From Anaerolinea sp. (GTDB taxonomy: Bacteria > Chloroflexota > Anaerolineae > Anaerolineales > Anaerolineaceae), in assembly GCA_029975965.1 (NCBI GenBank), contig JARKOV010000174.1, forward strand, positions 1 through 30,934: DNA of 30,934 nt. Reading direction: 5' to 3'. Positions 8,288-15,652 of this stretch are shown here, one piece after another. Numbering within the stretch: position 1 is the stretch's first letter; each line of letters begins with the position of its first letter. The translations under genes were made by a program, and so were the position numbers. Under the pieces are notes generated by a model. It was given only the letters and a program-made list of their open reading frames with translations. It was not told the DNA's origin and ran no database searches.

Positions 8288-9084
8288 ACGCGCGCCGCCA
8301 CCCAGGCTGCCCAGGCCAGGATCAAAGGGGCAGCAATCAGACCGCCACCCGAGCAGATCAACAGACCGGTCATTGTGCCGCCATCGCCGCCCGAAATCGC
8401 GCCGATGACTGGAAACGTCGCCAGGCAAAGGAAAACAAAGGCCGCCACTCCGCCGACCGTGCGATAGGGCATTTCGGCTTTGGCAGGGTAGATATTCGCC
8501 AGCACACCCCCGCTGGCCGCATCGACAACGGCTGTATAGGTTGTCCCGCGATAGACATATTTGAACAGGAAGATCGGCACGTGAACCAGCGCGATCTCGA
8601 CGATTTGAGCGCTGGGGTGGTTCTGCCGGAACCACTCCATCCCGGCCTCTAGCGGCACGCTGGGCGGATCGGAGTCGGCATCCAGCGCCGGGTCGTATCG
8701 GCGCAAATCGCCTGCGGGCAGGTTTAGACGGGTCAATTCGGTGACCGAAGTCGCTGCCGCCGGTTCCAGGTCGATCCGTTCGTCCTTGCCGTTTCTCCAG
8801 CGAATGTACCAGACGGGAAAATAACGAAAAGCCTGCCCGCTTACCTGTGACTTTTGATCAAGATCTTTCACCGTATCGTTGCCCGACATCCAGCGCTGCA
8901 AGGCCGCCTGCGCCTGCCGGGCGTCCAGGGTGGGCGCAACATACCAGTGGAAGACCGTGCGCGATTTATCAACATATACAGTCGCGCTGCAGAATGGGCA
9001 GGTGAGAAAAAGCTGTCCCTCGTCGGGATGGAGCTCCCCGCCGCACTGGGTGCAGGTCAGAGTCGCCGCTGTCGAAGCAACCAT
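8284..9084 (-). CDS. Zinc-ribbon membrane protein, first gene of the operon
   Basis: A 266-residue protein. Zinc ribbon C11, C14, C29, C32 (CTQCGG, EGQ, CPFC) at the N-terminus; then FRYFPVWYIRW, later VPIFLFKYVYRG and YTAVVDAASGGVLANIYP, which aligns by eye with the same region of the next gene; then two hydrophobic segments (about residues 208-228 and 236-262) ending the protein. The two proteins look like diverged paralogues. A TATAAT lies 7 bases before the ATG, suggesting a leaderless mRNA. It heads a four-gene operon joined by ATGA overlaps. No function can be assigned from sequence. Confidence 0.85.
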   Translation of the reverse strand: MVASTAATLTCTQCGGELHPDEGQLFLTCPFCSATVYVDKSRTVFHWYVAPTLDARQAQAALQRWMSGNDTVKDLDQKSQVSGQAFRYFPVWYIRWRNGKDERIDLEPAAATSVTELTRLNLPAGDLRRYDPALDADSDPPSVPLEAGMEWFRQNHPSAQIVEIALVHVPIFLFKYVYRGTTYTAVVDAASGGVLANIYPAKAEMPYRTVGGVAAFVFLCLATFPVIGAISGGDGGTMTGLLICSGGGLIAAPLILAWAAWVAARV

Positions 9085-9091
9085 GGCTGAA

Positions 9092-9097
9092 ATTATA
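9092..9097 (-). promoter_or_regulatory. -10 element giving a probable leaderless transcript
   Basis: TATAAT (9097-9092 on the minus strand) ends 7 bases before the ATG at 9084, so transcription should begin at or next to the start codon. A TTGACA is present at 9124-9119, but the 21-base spacing is longer than usual. Confidence 0.55.
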
Positions 9098-9167
9098 ACG
9101 GATCGCGTGTTGAGGATGTGTCAAATCAAACAGGCCTGATATTAAGATTTTGTCAAAACATAAAAAG

Positions 9168-9203
9168 AACCGGCAGGCGTCTCGTTTGAGCTGCCTGCCG
9201 GTT
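9168..9203 (-). terminator. Intrinsic terminator of the hsp20 operon
   Basis: AACCGGCAGGC (9168-9178) and GCCTGCCGGTT (9193-9203) pair as a perfect 11-bp stem. On the minus strand the stem is followed by CTTTTTA; on the plus strand TTT also follows it. It begins 5 bases after the stop of the last hsp20 gene. Confidence 0.88.
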
Positions 9204-9208
9204 TTTCA

Positions 9209-9718
9209 CTATCCGCGCGTCACCTGGATGCGCTTGCCAAGCACCTCGCTCCGGCTGGATTTGGGCAAAACGACCGTCAATACCCCCTTCTTAAAAGTCG
9301 CCGTGATCTTGTCCTCCTCCACTTCGCAAGGCATGGCAACCTCGCGCCGGAACGATCCAAAGCTGCGCTCCACCCGGTGAAACCGCCGGTCTTTTTCTTC
9401 CTTTTCCTCCCGCTTTTCTCCGTAGATGGAGAGAGTCCCCTGGTTGAAGCTCACCTGGATGTCATTCTCATCCATCCCAGGGATCTCCGCGGTGACGGTT
9501 ACCTCTTTCTCGCTCTCGCTCACATCGATCGACGGAATAAACGAGCCGCCAAAGGTTCGGAGCGCCCGCGAGGGATTCAATGCAAAAGGATCGGTGATGA
9601 AGTCATCGAACAGACGGTTCATCTCTTCCTGTATCGCCAGGATGGGATCTTCACGCCGTCGAACCGTCAATCCACGTCCTTCATTCCGTTTCCAGGGAAT
9701 AAGATCCGTGATCGGCAT
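9209..9718 (-). CDS. Small heat-shock protein Hsp20 (alpha-crystallin domain)
   Basis: A 169-residue holdase chaperone that would bind unfolding proteins without ATP as an oligomer in the cytoplasm. An N-terminal arm (about residues 1-60, with LIPWKR near the start) precedes the alpha-crystallin domain, seen as VTVTAEIPGMDENDI, LSIYGEKREE, and the closing ATFKKGVLTVVLPKS strand with the GVL signature. The ATG at 9718 has a strong AAGGAGGT about 6 bases upstream. It is the last of three hsp20 genes in a row, 41 bases after the second, and a terminator follows. Confidence 0.94.
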   Translation of the reverse strand: MPITDLIPWKRNEGRGLTVRRREDPILAIQEEMNRLFDDFITDPFALNPSRALRTFGGSFIPSIDVSESEKEVTVTAEIPGMDENDIQVSFNQGTLSIYGEKREEKEEKDRRFHRVERSFGSFRREVAMPCEVEEDKITATFKKGVLTVVLPKSSRSEVLGKRIQVTRG

Positions 9719-9759
9719 AGATCCACCTCCTTTTCAACAACTCTATCGTAACAATCTCC

Positions 9760-10170
9760 TTATCCAGATTTGACCGAGATTTTAGTCGGCTTCGCAGCCC
9801 CAGACTTGGGCAGCCTCAAGTACAGCACGCCATTTTTCACCTTGGCCTCGATGCGGTCTCGATCCACCTCGTTGGAGAGGGCAAAACTGCGCTTGAAATC
9901 GCCCTCGCTGTACTCGGCATACGCCAGGGTAAAGCCCTCTGGTCGTTCAAAAACGGGCATTGCACTCACCGTGAGCACGTTCTTTTCGAGCACAATGTCA
10001 ACACCCTTTTCATCGCTGCCGGGCAAATCCATCACCAGCACCAACTCGTCCTGCGTCTCATAAATATCGCTGCGCGGGACAAAGACACGCCGGTCGCGGA
10101 TGGCCTCGGTTTGCTCTTCCGCCAGTGCGGTTTCATTTTTAATCTCAATGGTTTTGGCCTCGTCAGACAT
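9760..10170 (-). CDS. Small heat-shock protein Hsp20, divergent short form
   Basis: A 136-residue Hsp20. The alpha-crystallin domain starts early (about residue 30, RRVFVPRSDIYETQDELVLV) and has the expected NVLTVSA and VKNGVLYLRLPKS strands; the usual longer N-terminal arm is replaced by a short charged segment. ATG 10170 is preferred over ATG 10176 because AGGAGG lies 7 bases before it, against only one base for the earlier ATG. It ends KISVKSG, close to the KISVKSS of its upstream neighbour, so the two are likely related by duplication. Confidence 0.92.
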   Translation of the reverse strand: MSDEAKTIEIKNETALAEEQTEAIRDRRVFVPRSDIYETQDELVLVMDLPGSDEKGVDIVLEKNVLTVSAMPVFERPEGFTLAYAEYSEGDFKRSFALSNEVDRDRIEAKVKNGVLYLRLPKSGAAKPTKISVKSG

Positions 10171-10196
10171 CGTCATACCTCCTGGTTAAAGCGCTC

Positions 10197-10637
10197 TTAC
10201 GAAGATTTCACGCTGATCTTGCGCGGCTTGTCGGCTTCGGCGCGGGGCAGCACCACCTTGAGCAAGCCGTTCTCGAATGTCGCGGTCACCTTGTTGCTGT
10301 CGACAGGGAATGCCAGTTGGATGCTGCGCGAAAATTCACCACACAGTCGCTCGCGACGATGGTAGCGCATTCCTTCCGGGGCATCCACCGGTTTTCGCTC
10401 GCCGCTGATCGTCAACACGTCATTGACCAGGCTAAGGTCGATATCAGATGGCTCGACCCCCGGTATCTCGGCGGTGACGATCTCTTCCTCATCGTTCGTC
10501 CAGGCGTTGACCGCCGGGAAAACCGACACCACGCGATTGCGGCTCGGCGAAAAGGCGCTCATCAGCCGGTCCATTTCGCGCTGCATTCGGCTCATCTCTT
10601 CGAACACGCTCGGGACAGAATACTTGCGGTAAATCAT
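10197..10637 (-). CDS. Small heat-shock protein Hsp20, first gene of the operon
   Basis: A 146-residue Hsp20. The N-terminal arm includes FEEMSRMQREMDRLMSAF, a pattern common in class A bacterial Hsp20 proteins, then an alpha-crystallin domain with VTAEIPGVEPSDI, VLTISGERK and ATFENGLLKVVLPRA (GLL in place of GVL), and the tail KPRKISVKSS containing the I-x-V oligomerisation motif. ATG 10637 has AGGAGG 5 bases upstream; a longer in-frame start at 10667 lies upstream of that site. No CIRCE or HAIR element is visible in the 217-base gap to the divergent glycosyltransferase gene. Confidence 0.93.
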   Translation of the reverse strand: MIYRKYSVPSVFEEMSRMQREMDRLMSAFSPSRNRVVSVFPAVNAWTNDEEEIVTAEIPGVEPSDIDLSLVNDVLTISGERKPVDAPEGMRYHRRERLCGEFSRSIQLAFPVDSNKVTATFENGLLKVVLPRAEADKPRKISVKSS

Positions 10638-10795
10638 CCTAACCTCCTGGTTGAAAGGGTTGTCCAATTTGGGTACGCACGGGTTCGTACGTTTTATCGA
10701 CCTCAGTCTATTTCCCCCATGTTAAAAGATGATCTGAAAAATGTAGGAAAAATATAAGAAAGGCGCGACAGGTTGGAGATAGGATCGTCTTCTCG

Positions 10796-10827
10796 TTTAA
10801 AAGACAATTCCGGCTGATATAATTGTC
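10796..10827 (+). promoter_or_regulatory. Promoter and inverted repeat upstream of the GT2 gene
   Basis: TATAAT (10818-10823) with a weak TTTAAA 16 bases before it (10796-10801). The -10 overlaps an inverted repeat, GACAATT (10803-10809) and AATTGTC (10821-10827), spaced 11 bases, which would place a dimeric repressor directly on the promoter. The leader to ATG 10855 is about 25 bases. Confidence 0.5.
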
Positions 10828-10854
10828 CGCATGCTCCACTCCGGATGAACTGAG

Positions 10855-11568
10855 ATGACCCTTCACCCCTCCGCAGGCAACGAACCCTCCATCTTCGCCA
10901 TCATCCCGGCTTTCAATGAGGCCGAGCGCATCCAGGCGGTGGTGGAGCGCACCTTGCTTTACCTGCCGGTGCTGGTAGTGGATGATGGCTCGACCGACCG
11001 CACCGCGCTGGTGGCCAGCCAGGCCGGGGCACAGGTGCTTCAGCAGCAGCCCAACCAGGGCAAAGGCGCTGCGTTAAAGGCCGGATTCCGCCGCGCGCTC
11101 GAGCTGGGTTGTCTTGCTGTGCTCACCCTGGATGCAGACGGCCAACATGACCCGGAGGAAATTCCGTCTTTTCTCGAAGCTTATCAACAGCGCGGTAGCG
11201 ATCTGATCGTCGGCGCGCGCGATTTCTCGCAGATGCCTTTTTCGCGGCGCTTCGCCAATACATCCGGCCGTTGGTTAATATCCTGGGCTGCCGGCCAACC
11301 CGTCCGCGATAACCAGTCGGGGTATCGTTTGATCAGCCGCCGGCTGATCGAAGCCGTGCTGGATAGCCCGGTGGGAGGTTTCGAGTTCGAGATCGATATG
11401 ATTGTCACCTGCCTGAAAAAGAAATTTCGCCTCGATTGGGTGCCTATCCGCACGATTTACGCGGGCGAAAAAAGCCACATCAGCCCATTGAAACATGTTG
11501 GTCGCTTCCTGCGCATGGTGAGTTACACCCGCCGCAAGATGCGAGAGGATGAAACGAGGAACCGATGA
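10855..11568 (+). CDS. Family 2 glycosyltransferase, dolichol-phosphate-mannose-synthase-like
   Basis: A 237-residue GT-A enzyme without membrane helices. It shows IIPAFNEAERI at the N-terminus, the VVDDGSTDRT nucleotide-binding block (D43, D44), QGKGAALKAGF, and the metal-binding LDADGQHD (D93, D95), followed by the DNQSGYRLISR and GGFEFEIDM blocks of the polyprenyl-phosphate sugar synthase group. It probably moves mannose or glucose from an NDP-sugar to a polyprenyl phosphate at the inner face of the membrane. Its stop overlaps the next ATG (ATGA). Confidence 0.9.
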   Translation: MTLHPSAGNEPSIFAIIPAFNEAERIQAVVERTLLYLPVLVVDDGSTDRTALVASQAGAQVLQQQPNQGKGAALKAGFRRALELGCLAVLTLDADGQHDPEEIPSFLEAYQQRGSDLIVGARDFSQMPFSRRFANTSGRWLISWAAGQPVRDNQSGYRLISRRLIEAVLDSPVGGFEFEIDMIVTCLKKKFRLDWVPIRTIYAGEKSHISPLKHVGRFLRMVSYTRRKMREDETRNR

Positions 11569-12428
11569 GCGATTCTGTGAGTAACACTTTTGGCCTGGAA
11601 AGACCGGAGAAATTTGCCCAATCCGCGGGTGAAATTCGCGACCGCCACGAAGCAAACCGCCAGGGCTGGAACGAAGGCGCGGCTGCGGGATATTCTCATC
11701 AAGTCGTACAGACCATTCAATTCATCCGCGATGGCAAGAGCAACCTGCACCCCGTTGAGCGCACCTACCTGGCAGACATTCTGCCCCGCTGCGACCTGGC
11801 AATCCACCTGCAATGCGCCTCTGGGAAAGATACCCTCTCCCTGCTCAACGAAGGGGTCAAGCGGGTGATTGGCGTGGATATCTCCGACGTCCACATCCAA
11901 AATGCGCGCCAAACCAGCGCCGCCTTGAACGCTCCGGCGGACTGGTACCGCTGTGATTTGCTCGATACCCCGCACGAGCTGGACGGGAGCGCAGACCTGG
12001 TTTACACCGGTCGCGGCGCGCTGTGCTGGCTGCAAGAGCTGGACGGGTGGGCGGCCGTCATCTTTCGCCTGCTCAAGCCGGGAGGATGGGTGTCCATCTT
12101 CGACGAGCATCCGGTGACCTGGTTATTCGATACCCAGGCCAGCGAGTTGAAATGCAGCGGCGCAGATTACTTTAACACTTGCGAATCCGGAGCGGGTTGG
12201 CCGACGACCTACATCGGCGATATCGGTGTCCCGCTCGAAGAGCAAACCCGTACCTACAACTGTCTGTGGACTCTCGCACAGATCTTCACCGCCTTGACAC
12301 GCGCCGGGCTGGTCGTGGTTCACCTGGGTGAGCACCCAGATCCGTATTGGGAGCAATTTCCAAATCTCCCTCCCAATTTGCTGGTTAAAATCCCTCACAC
12401 ATTCTCCATACTGGCTCGCAAGCCCTGA
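11565..12428 (+). CDS. SAM-dependent class I methyltransferase
   Basis: A 287-residue protein. After about 75 residues comes motif I in an unusual form, HLQCASGKDTLSL, then VIGVDISDVHIQNAR (acidic D for the ribose of SAM), WYRCDLLD, DLVYTGRGALCWL, and LLKPGGWVSIFDEHP, the post-motif III loop. The C-terminal part is mixed alpha/beta with many aromatic residues. The substrate is unknown. The start codon overlaps the glycosyltransferase stop, so the two are translated together, possibly on the same glycolipid or polysaccharide pathway (inference). Confidence 0.85.
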   Translation: MSDSVSNTFGLERPEKFAQSAGEIRDRHEANRQGWNEGAAAGYSHQVVQTIQFIRDGKSNLHPVERTYLADILPRCDLAIHLQCASGKDTLSLLNEGVKRVIGVDISDVHIQNARQTSAALNAPADWYRCDLLDTPHELDGSADLVYTGRGALCWLQELDGWAAVIFRLLKPGGWVSIFDEHPVTWLFDTQASELKCSGADYFNTCESGAGWPTTYIGDIGVPLEEQTRTYNCLWTLAQIFTALTRAGLVVVHLGEHPDPYWEQFPNLPPNLLVKIPHTFSILARKP

Positions 12429-12478
12429 CAGACCGGTTTTCTCCGCACCAGCCAGTGGAGCCGGGCCCGACAAACAGG

Positions 12479-12484
12479 TATAAT
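12479..12484 (+). promoter_or_regulatory. -10 element of the cyclophilin gene
   Basis: A perfect TATAAT, 41 bases before the GTG start; no convincing -35 is present at 16-18 bases. Confidence 0.45.
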
Positions 12485-12525
12485 AGGCCATATTCGATCC
12501 CAATCTGCATATAAGGAGCAACAAC

Positions 12526-13002
<477 letters not shown>

Positions 13003-13019
13003 AACCAGATTCGATAACC

Positions 13020-13049
13020 GCAAAATCCCTGCATCGGCAGGGATTTTGC
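13020..13049 (+). terminator. Intrinsic terminator after the cyclophilin gene
   Basis: GCAAAATCCCTGC (13020-13032) and GCAGGGATTTTGC (13037-13049) form a perfect 13-bp stem with loop ATCG. The T-run is inside the stem and the stem itself is A-rich on the left, so it could act in both directions. Confidence 0.75.
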
Positions 13050-13080
13050 ATACCGGGCACAATGCTAAGGGGTGATGCGC

Positions 13081-13587
13081 ATGACAACTCGGACCAGCCT
13101 GCTGGAAATCATCGAATTCCCGACCTTGCTCCTTTCGGTGGTCTTTGTCGGCATGGGGCTGCTTTTCACCTATCTTCTCGGCCGGCAGACCACACTGGAA
13201 TGCGCCTGGCGGGATGCTCGGCAAGATTGCATCCTGCGGACGACCTGGCTCGGATGGGTCAATCTCAACCAGCGCGGCATCCAGGAAGTGCGTTCAGCGA
13301 CCGTGGAAGAAAACTGCGACGACGAGGGCTGCACCTATCGGGTTTCCATCCGCACCAACGATGATGTGTTACCCTTAGGCTCGGCCTACTCATCGGGTTA
13401 TACGGGTAAGCAAAACGCGGCAGACCAGATCAACCGGTTCGCAGCCGGCGAGTTGCCCACCTTGAACGTCAGCAACAGCGCCGGGCTGTGGATATTCTTC
13501 CCTTTGATCTTCGTGGCGGTTGGGATCGGGCTCGTGTATAAACCCATCCTTCACCTGCTACGAGCGCTGCTCAATCCTGAGGGTTAG
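13081..13587 (+). CDS. Small membrane protein of unknown function, two transmembrane segments
   Basis: A 168-residue protein with one hydrophobic helix near residues 10-35 (FPTLLLSVVFVGMGLLFTYL) and one near 135-155 (LWIFFPLIFVAVGIGLVY). Between them lies a region of about 95 residues with four cysteines (ECAW, DCIL, ENCDDEGC) that may form disulfides if outside the cell. The layout, two helices around a beta-rich loop, resembles some cyanobacterial hypothetical proteins of the same size, but I cannot name the family. ATG 13081 is preferred because AAGGGG lies 8 bases upstream; ATG 13075 and GTG 13072 are too close to it. The stop overlaps that of the convergent CPBP gene by a few bases. Confidence 0.75.
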   Translation: MTTRTSLLEIIEFPTLLLSVVFVGMGLLFTYLLGRQTTLECAWRDARQDCILRTTWLGWVNLNQRGIQEVRSATVEENCDDEGCTYRVSIRTNDDVLPLGSAYSSGYTGKQNAADQINRFAAGELPTLNVSNSAGLWIFFPLIFVAVGIGLVYKPILHLLRALLNPEG

Positions 13588-14534
13588 GGTGTCGGGACTT
13601 CGACCACCGGCTCCGGGGCAGGTTGGACCGGCGGCTGGAGCGCTTTTGGCGAGAGCAGCAAGATCAACGCCAACAAGGCATAGCCTGCACCGCCCACAAG
13701 GCCCGCTGCGGTGGGTCCAAGCAGCATATTTGGCGAACCCGTCATATAAATAATGCCCAAACCGGCCACCGCGTTGACAATGGCATGACCGATCACCGCC
13801 GGCCACACGCTGCCCGCGCGAAGCACCATCCACGAGAAGATAATCCCCAGGCCAAGGGTTAGCCAGACCATCGCCAGCATGCCCAGCCACGGCGCGCCGG
13901 CATAATCCAGCCCGTAGTTGTGACCCATGGCGATCAGCGGCCAGTGCCAGACGCCCCAGATCACCCCGCTCAATAGAACGGCTTTTCGCGCCCCCATGGG
14001 CAACAGCTTTTGCAGCAGATAAGCTCGCCAGCCAAATTCCTCACCGAAGGTAAAGAAGCTGTTCACCACCAGACCGACCAGCAACACATTGGGGAGCTGG
14101 AGCAATCCGTAGAGCCAACTCGGCATATCGATTTCGATGCCGGCCGCCTTTAATTGCTGCTGGATATACGGCATGCCCGGATCGTAGTGCTGCGGGAAGA
14201 GCGTGAAATAGATCACCATGCCGAGGATCGTTAACACCACGGGTAAAAGCCAGGCGATCAGCCAGAATCCCCAACCTTTCCGGAAATTCGGGCGCAGGTA
14301 AGCATTCGCCCAACCCTCTTTGGTGATGGCGCGGGTGAGAATATTTGCCAGTGTGGGAGCCCACATCACGCCAAACCCGATCGCCAGGGTGATGACCAAC
14401 TGGCCCGAGCTCGCGCCAAATGAAGTGTTCAGTTGACCGGAAACCAGGTAGATCACCAGTGAAACAGCCCACGCGATGCCAAAAGCAAACGCCAGAAAAA
14501 TCGAGACGCGTCTCAGGTCAATTTTGTTTTCCAT
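13584..14534 (-). CDS. CPBP (CAAX protease / bacteriocin-processing) family membrane protein
   Basis: A 316-residue integral membrane protein with about eight hydrophobic segments. The family's metal-site motifs are all present: FGEEFGWRAYL (E165, E166, R170), WGVWHWPL (H197), and IGHAIVNA. Members are intramembrane glutamic proteases or bacteriocin-immunity-type proteins; the target is unknown. It ends in a proline-rich tail (PPVQPAPEP). ATG 14534 has GGGAGGG a few bases upstream; a TTG 12 bases earlier is less likely. It converges on the small membrane protein with a 4-base overlap. Confidence 0.9.
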   Translation of the reverse strand: MENKIDLRRVSIFLAFAFGIAWAVSLVIYLVSGQLNTSFGASSGQLVITLAIGFGVMWAPTLANILTRAITKEGWANAYLRPNFRKGWGFWLIAWLLPVVLTILGMVIYFTLFPQHYDPGMPYIQQQLKAAGIEIDMPSWLYGLLQLPNVLLVGLVVNSFFTFGEEFGWRAYLLQKLLPMGARKAVLLSGVIWGVWHWPLIAMGHNYGLDYAGAPWLGMLAMVWLTLGLGIIFSWMVLRAGSVWPAVIGHAIVNAVAGLGIIYMTGSPNMLLGPTAAGLVGGAGYALLALILLLSPKALQPPVQPAPEPVVEVPTP

Positions 14535-14552
14535 ATACCCTCCCAAAAGAAC

Positions 14553-14568
14553 ATTGTATCATTGTATC
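14553..14568 (-). promoter_or_regulatory. Duplicated extended -10 element for the CPBP gene
   Basis: On the minus strand TGATACAAT occurs twice in tandem, each an extended -10 (TGnTACAAT). They lie 19 and 27 bases before the ATG at 14534. No good -35 is visible, as is common with extended -10 promoters. Confidence 0.45.
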
Positions 14569-14657
14569 ACACTATACGGTAAAACGCACACCCACTTGTG
14601 AACTCTCGGGTTGATCAGGAGCAATAACGAAAATGGATACTCAGGCGTCCAGGCTCG

Positions 14658-15652
14658 TCAGGGCGCAGGGGTGAATGAGAGTCCCGCATCGCGGTAGACG
14701 CGAATGTAATCGATCTCGTAATAGGATGGGAAAACAGTATCGGCATCCGGAGAGCCGGGCCAGTTGCCCCCCACCGCCAGGTTCGCCAGGAGATACATCG
14801 GCTGCTGCGGAACATTGTCGCGGGTCGAAAAGACCGGGTTTCCATCCACATACCAGACAATTTCATCCGGTCGCCAATCCACGGCATAGATGTGAAAACC
14901 ATCCGCGAAATCGCCGCTCTGAAACGAATCGCCGGTCGATCGATGCGCCGCTTCGGGCAGCTTGTAGTGCAGGGTGGTGTACACCACGGTGGTTTCATGG
15001 CCGAGAATTTCCATCACATCGATCTCTGGCGGCCACTCGAGGGTGGAGGGCAGCGTCCAAAAAGCCGGCCAAAGGCCGCGTCCCTTGGGCACGCGCGCGC
15101 TCATTTCGATGTAAGCATAGGTGACGTCGAAGCGCTGATAAGAGCTGACCATCCCCGATGTGTAGGGATACTGCTTGCCATCTGCGGCGCTGATCAACCG
15201 TTTATCGGCACGCAGGCGCAACAACCCGCCGGACACTTCCACATTTTCAGGCAGGTACCACTCCAGCTCGTTGTTGCCCGAATTGGTGCAGCCACGGTCG
15301 TTCCACGGATAGCACGGCATCCACTTGGTTTCGTCCAACACATCCCCGTCGAATTCATCTGCGAAGATCAGCTCCATCTCCGCGCGCGGTGGTCCCGGCG
15401 TGGGTGTGATGGTCGGCGACTTGGTCGGCAGGTAGGTGCGCGTCGGCGGGAAGGTTGGCAAGACAATCGTCACCCGCGTCGGCGTCTGGCTCGGCTCGGG
15501 GCTAGCGGTGATTAAAGGCGCAGGCGTAACGCTGGGCACCGCTGTGAAAGCGGAAGCCGTGACGATTTCTTCGACGGTGCAACCCCCCAACCCAAGCGCC
15601 ATCAAGGCGATGGAAAGGAAGGCCAGTGCAACATGGAAGCGTCGGGGCTCAT
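14658..15652 (-). CDS. GH16 beta-glucanase lipoprotein, apparently frameshifted near its start
   Basis: A glycoside hydrolase family 16 protein of the laminarinase type, about 330 residues. The catalytic motif EIDVME (15009-15026) is intact, preceded by GLWPAFWTLP and followed by FHIYAVDWRPDEIVWYVDG and a jelly-roll end YYEIDYIRVYRD. An N-terminal hydrophobic stretch ends in a lipobox LGGC and a Thr/Pro-rich linker follows, so it should be an exported lipoprotein. In its frame there is no ATG, GTG or TTG before the signal core. An ATG at 15652 overlaps the valS stop (ATGA) but is out of frame by one base: one extra C in the run at 15644-15647 would join them as MSPRRFHVALAF. Either the sequence has a one-base error or the gene is shifted. 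Confidence 0.82.

Noticed and set aside
8288..8635. N-terminal extension of the second zinc-ribbon protein
   Set aside because: It overlaps the upstream gene completely; the ATGA overlap at 8284-8287 gives a start at exactly the same distance from the first cysteine as in the paralogue.
10673..10690. Inverted repeat GTACG-8-CGTAC upstream of the hsp20 operon as a heat-shock operator
   Set aside because: Too short and unlike the CIRCE or HAIR elements; no -35/-10 pair could be fixed around it.
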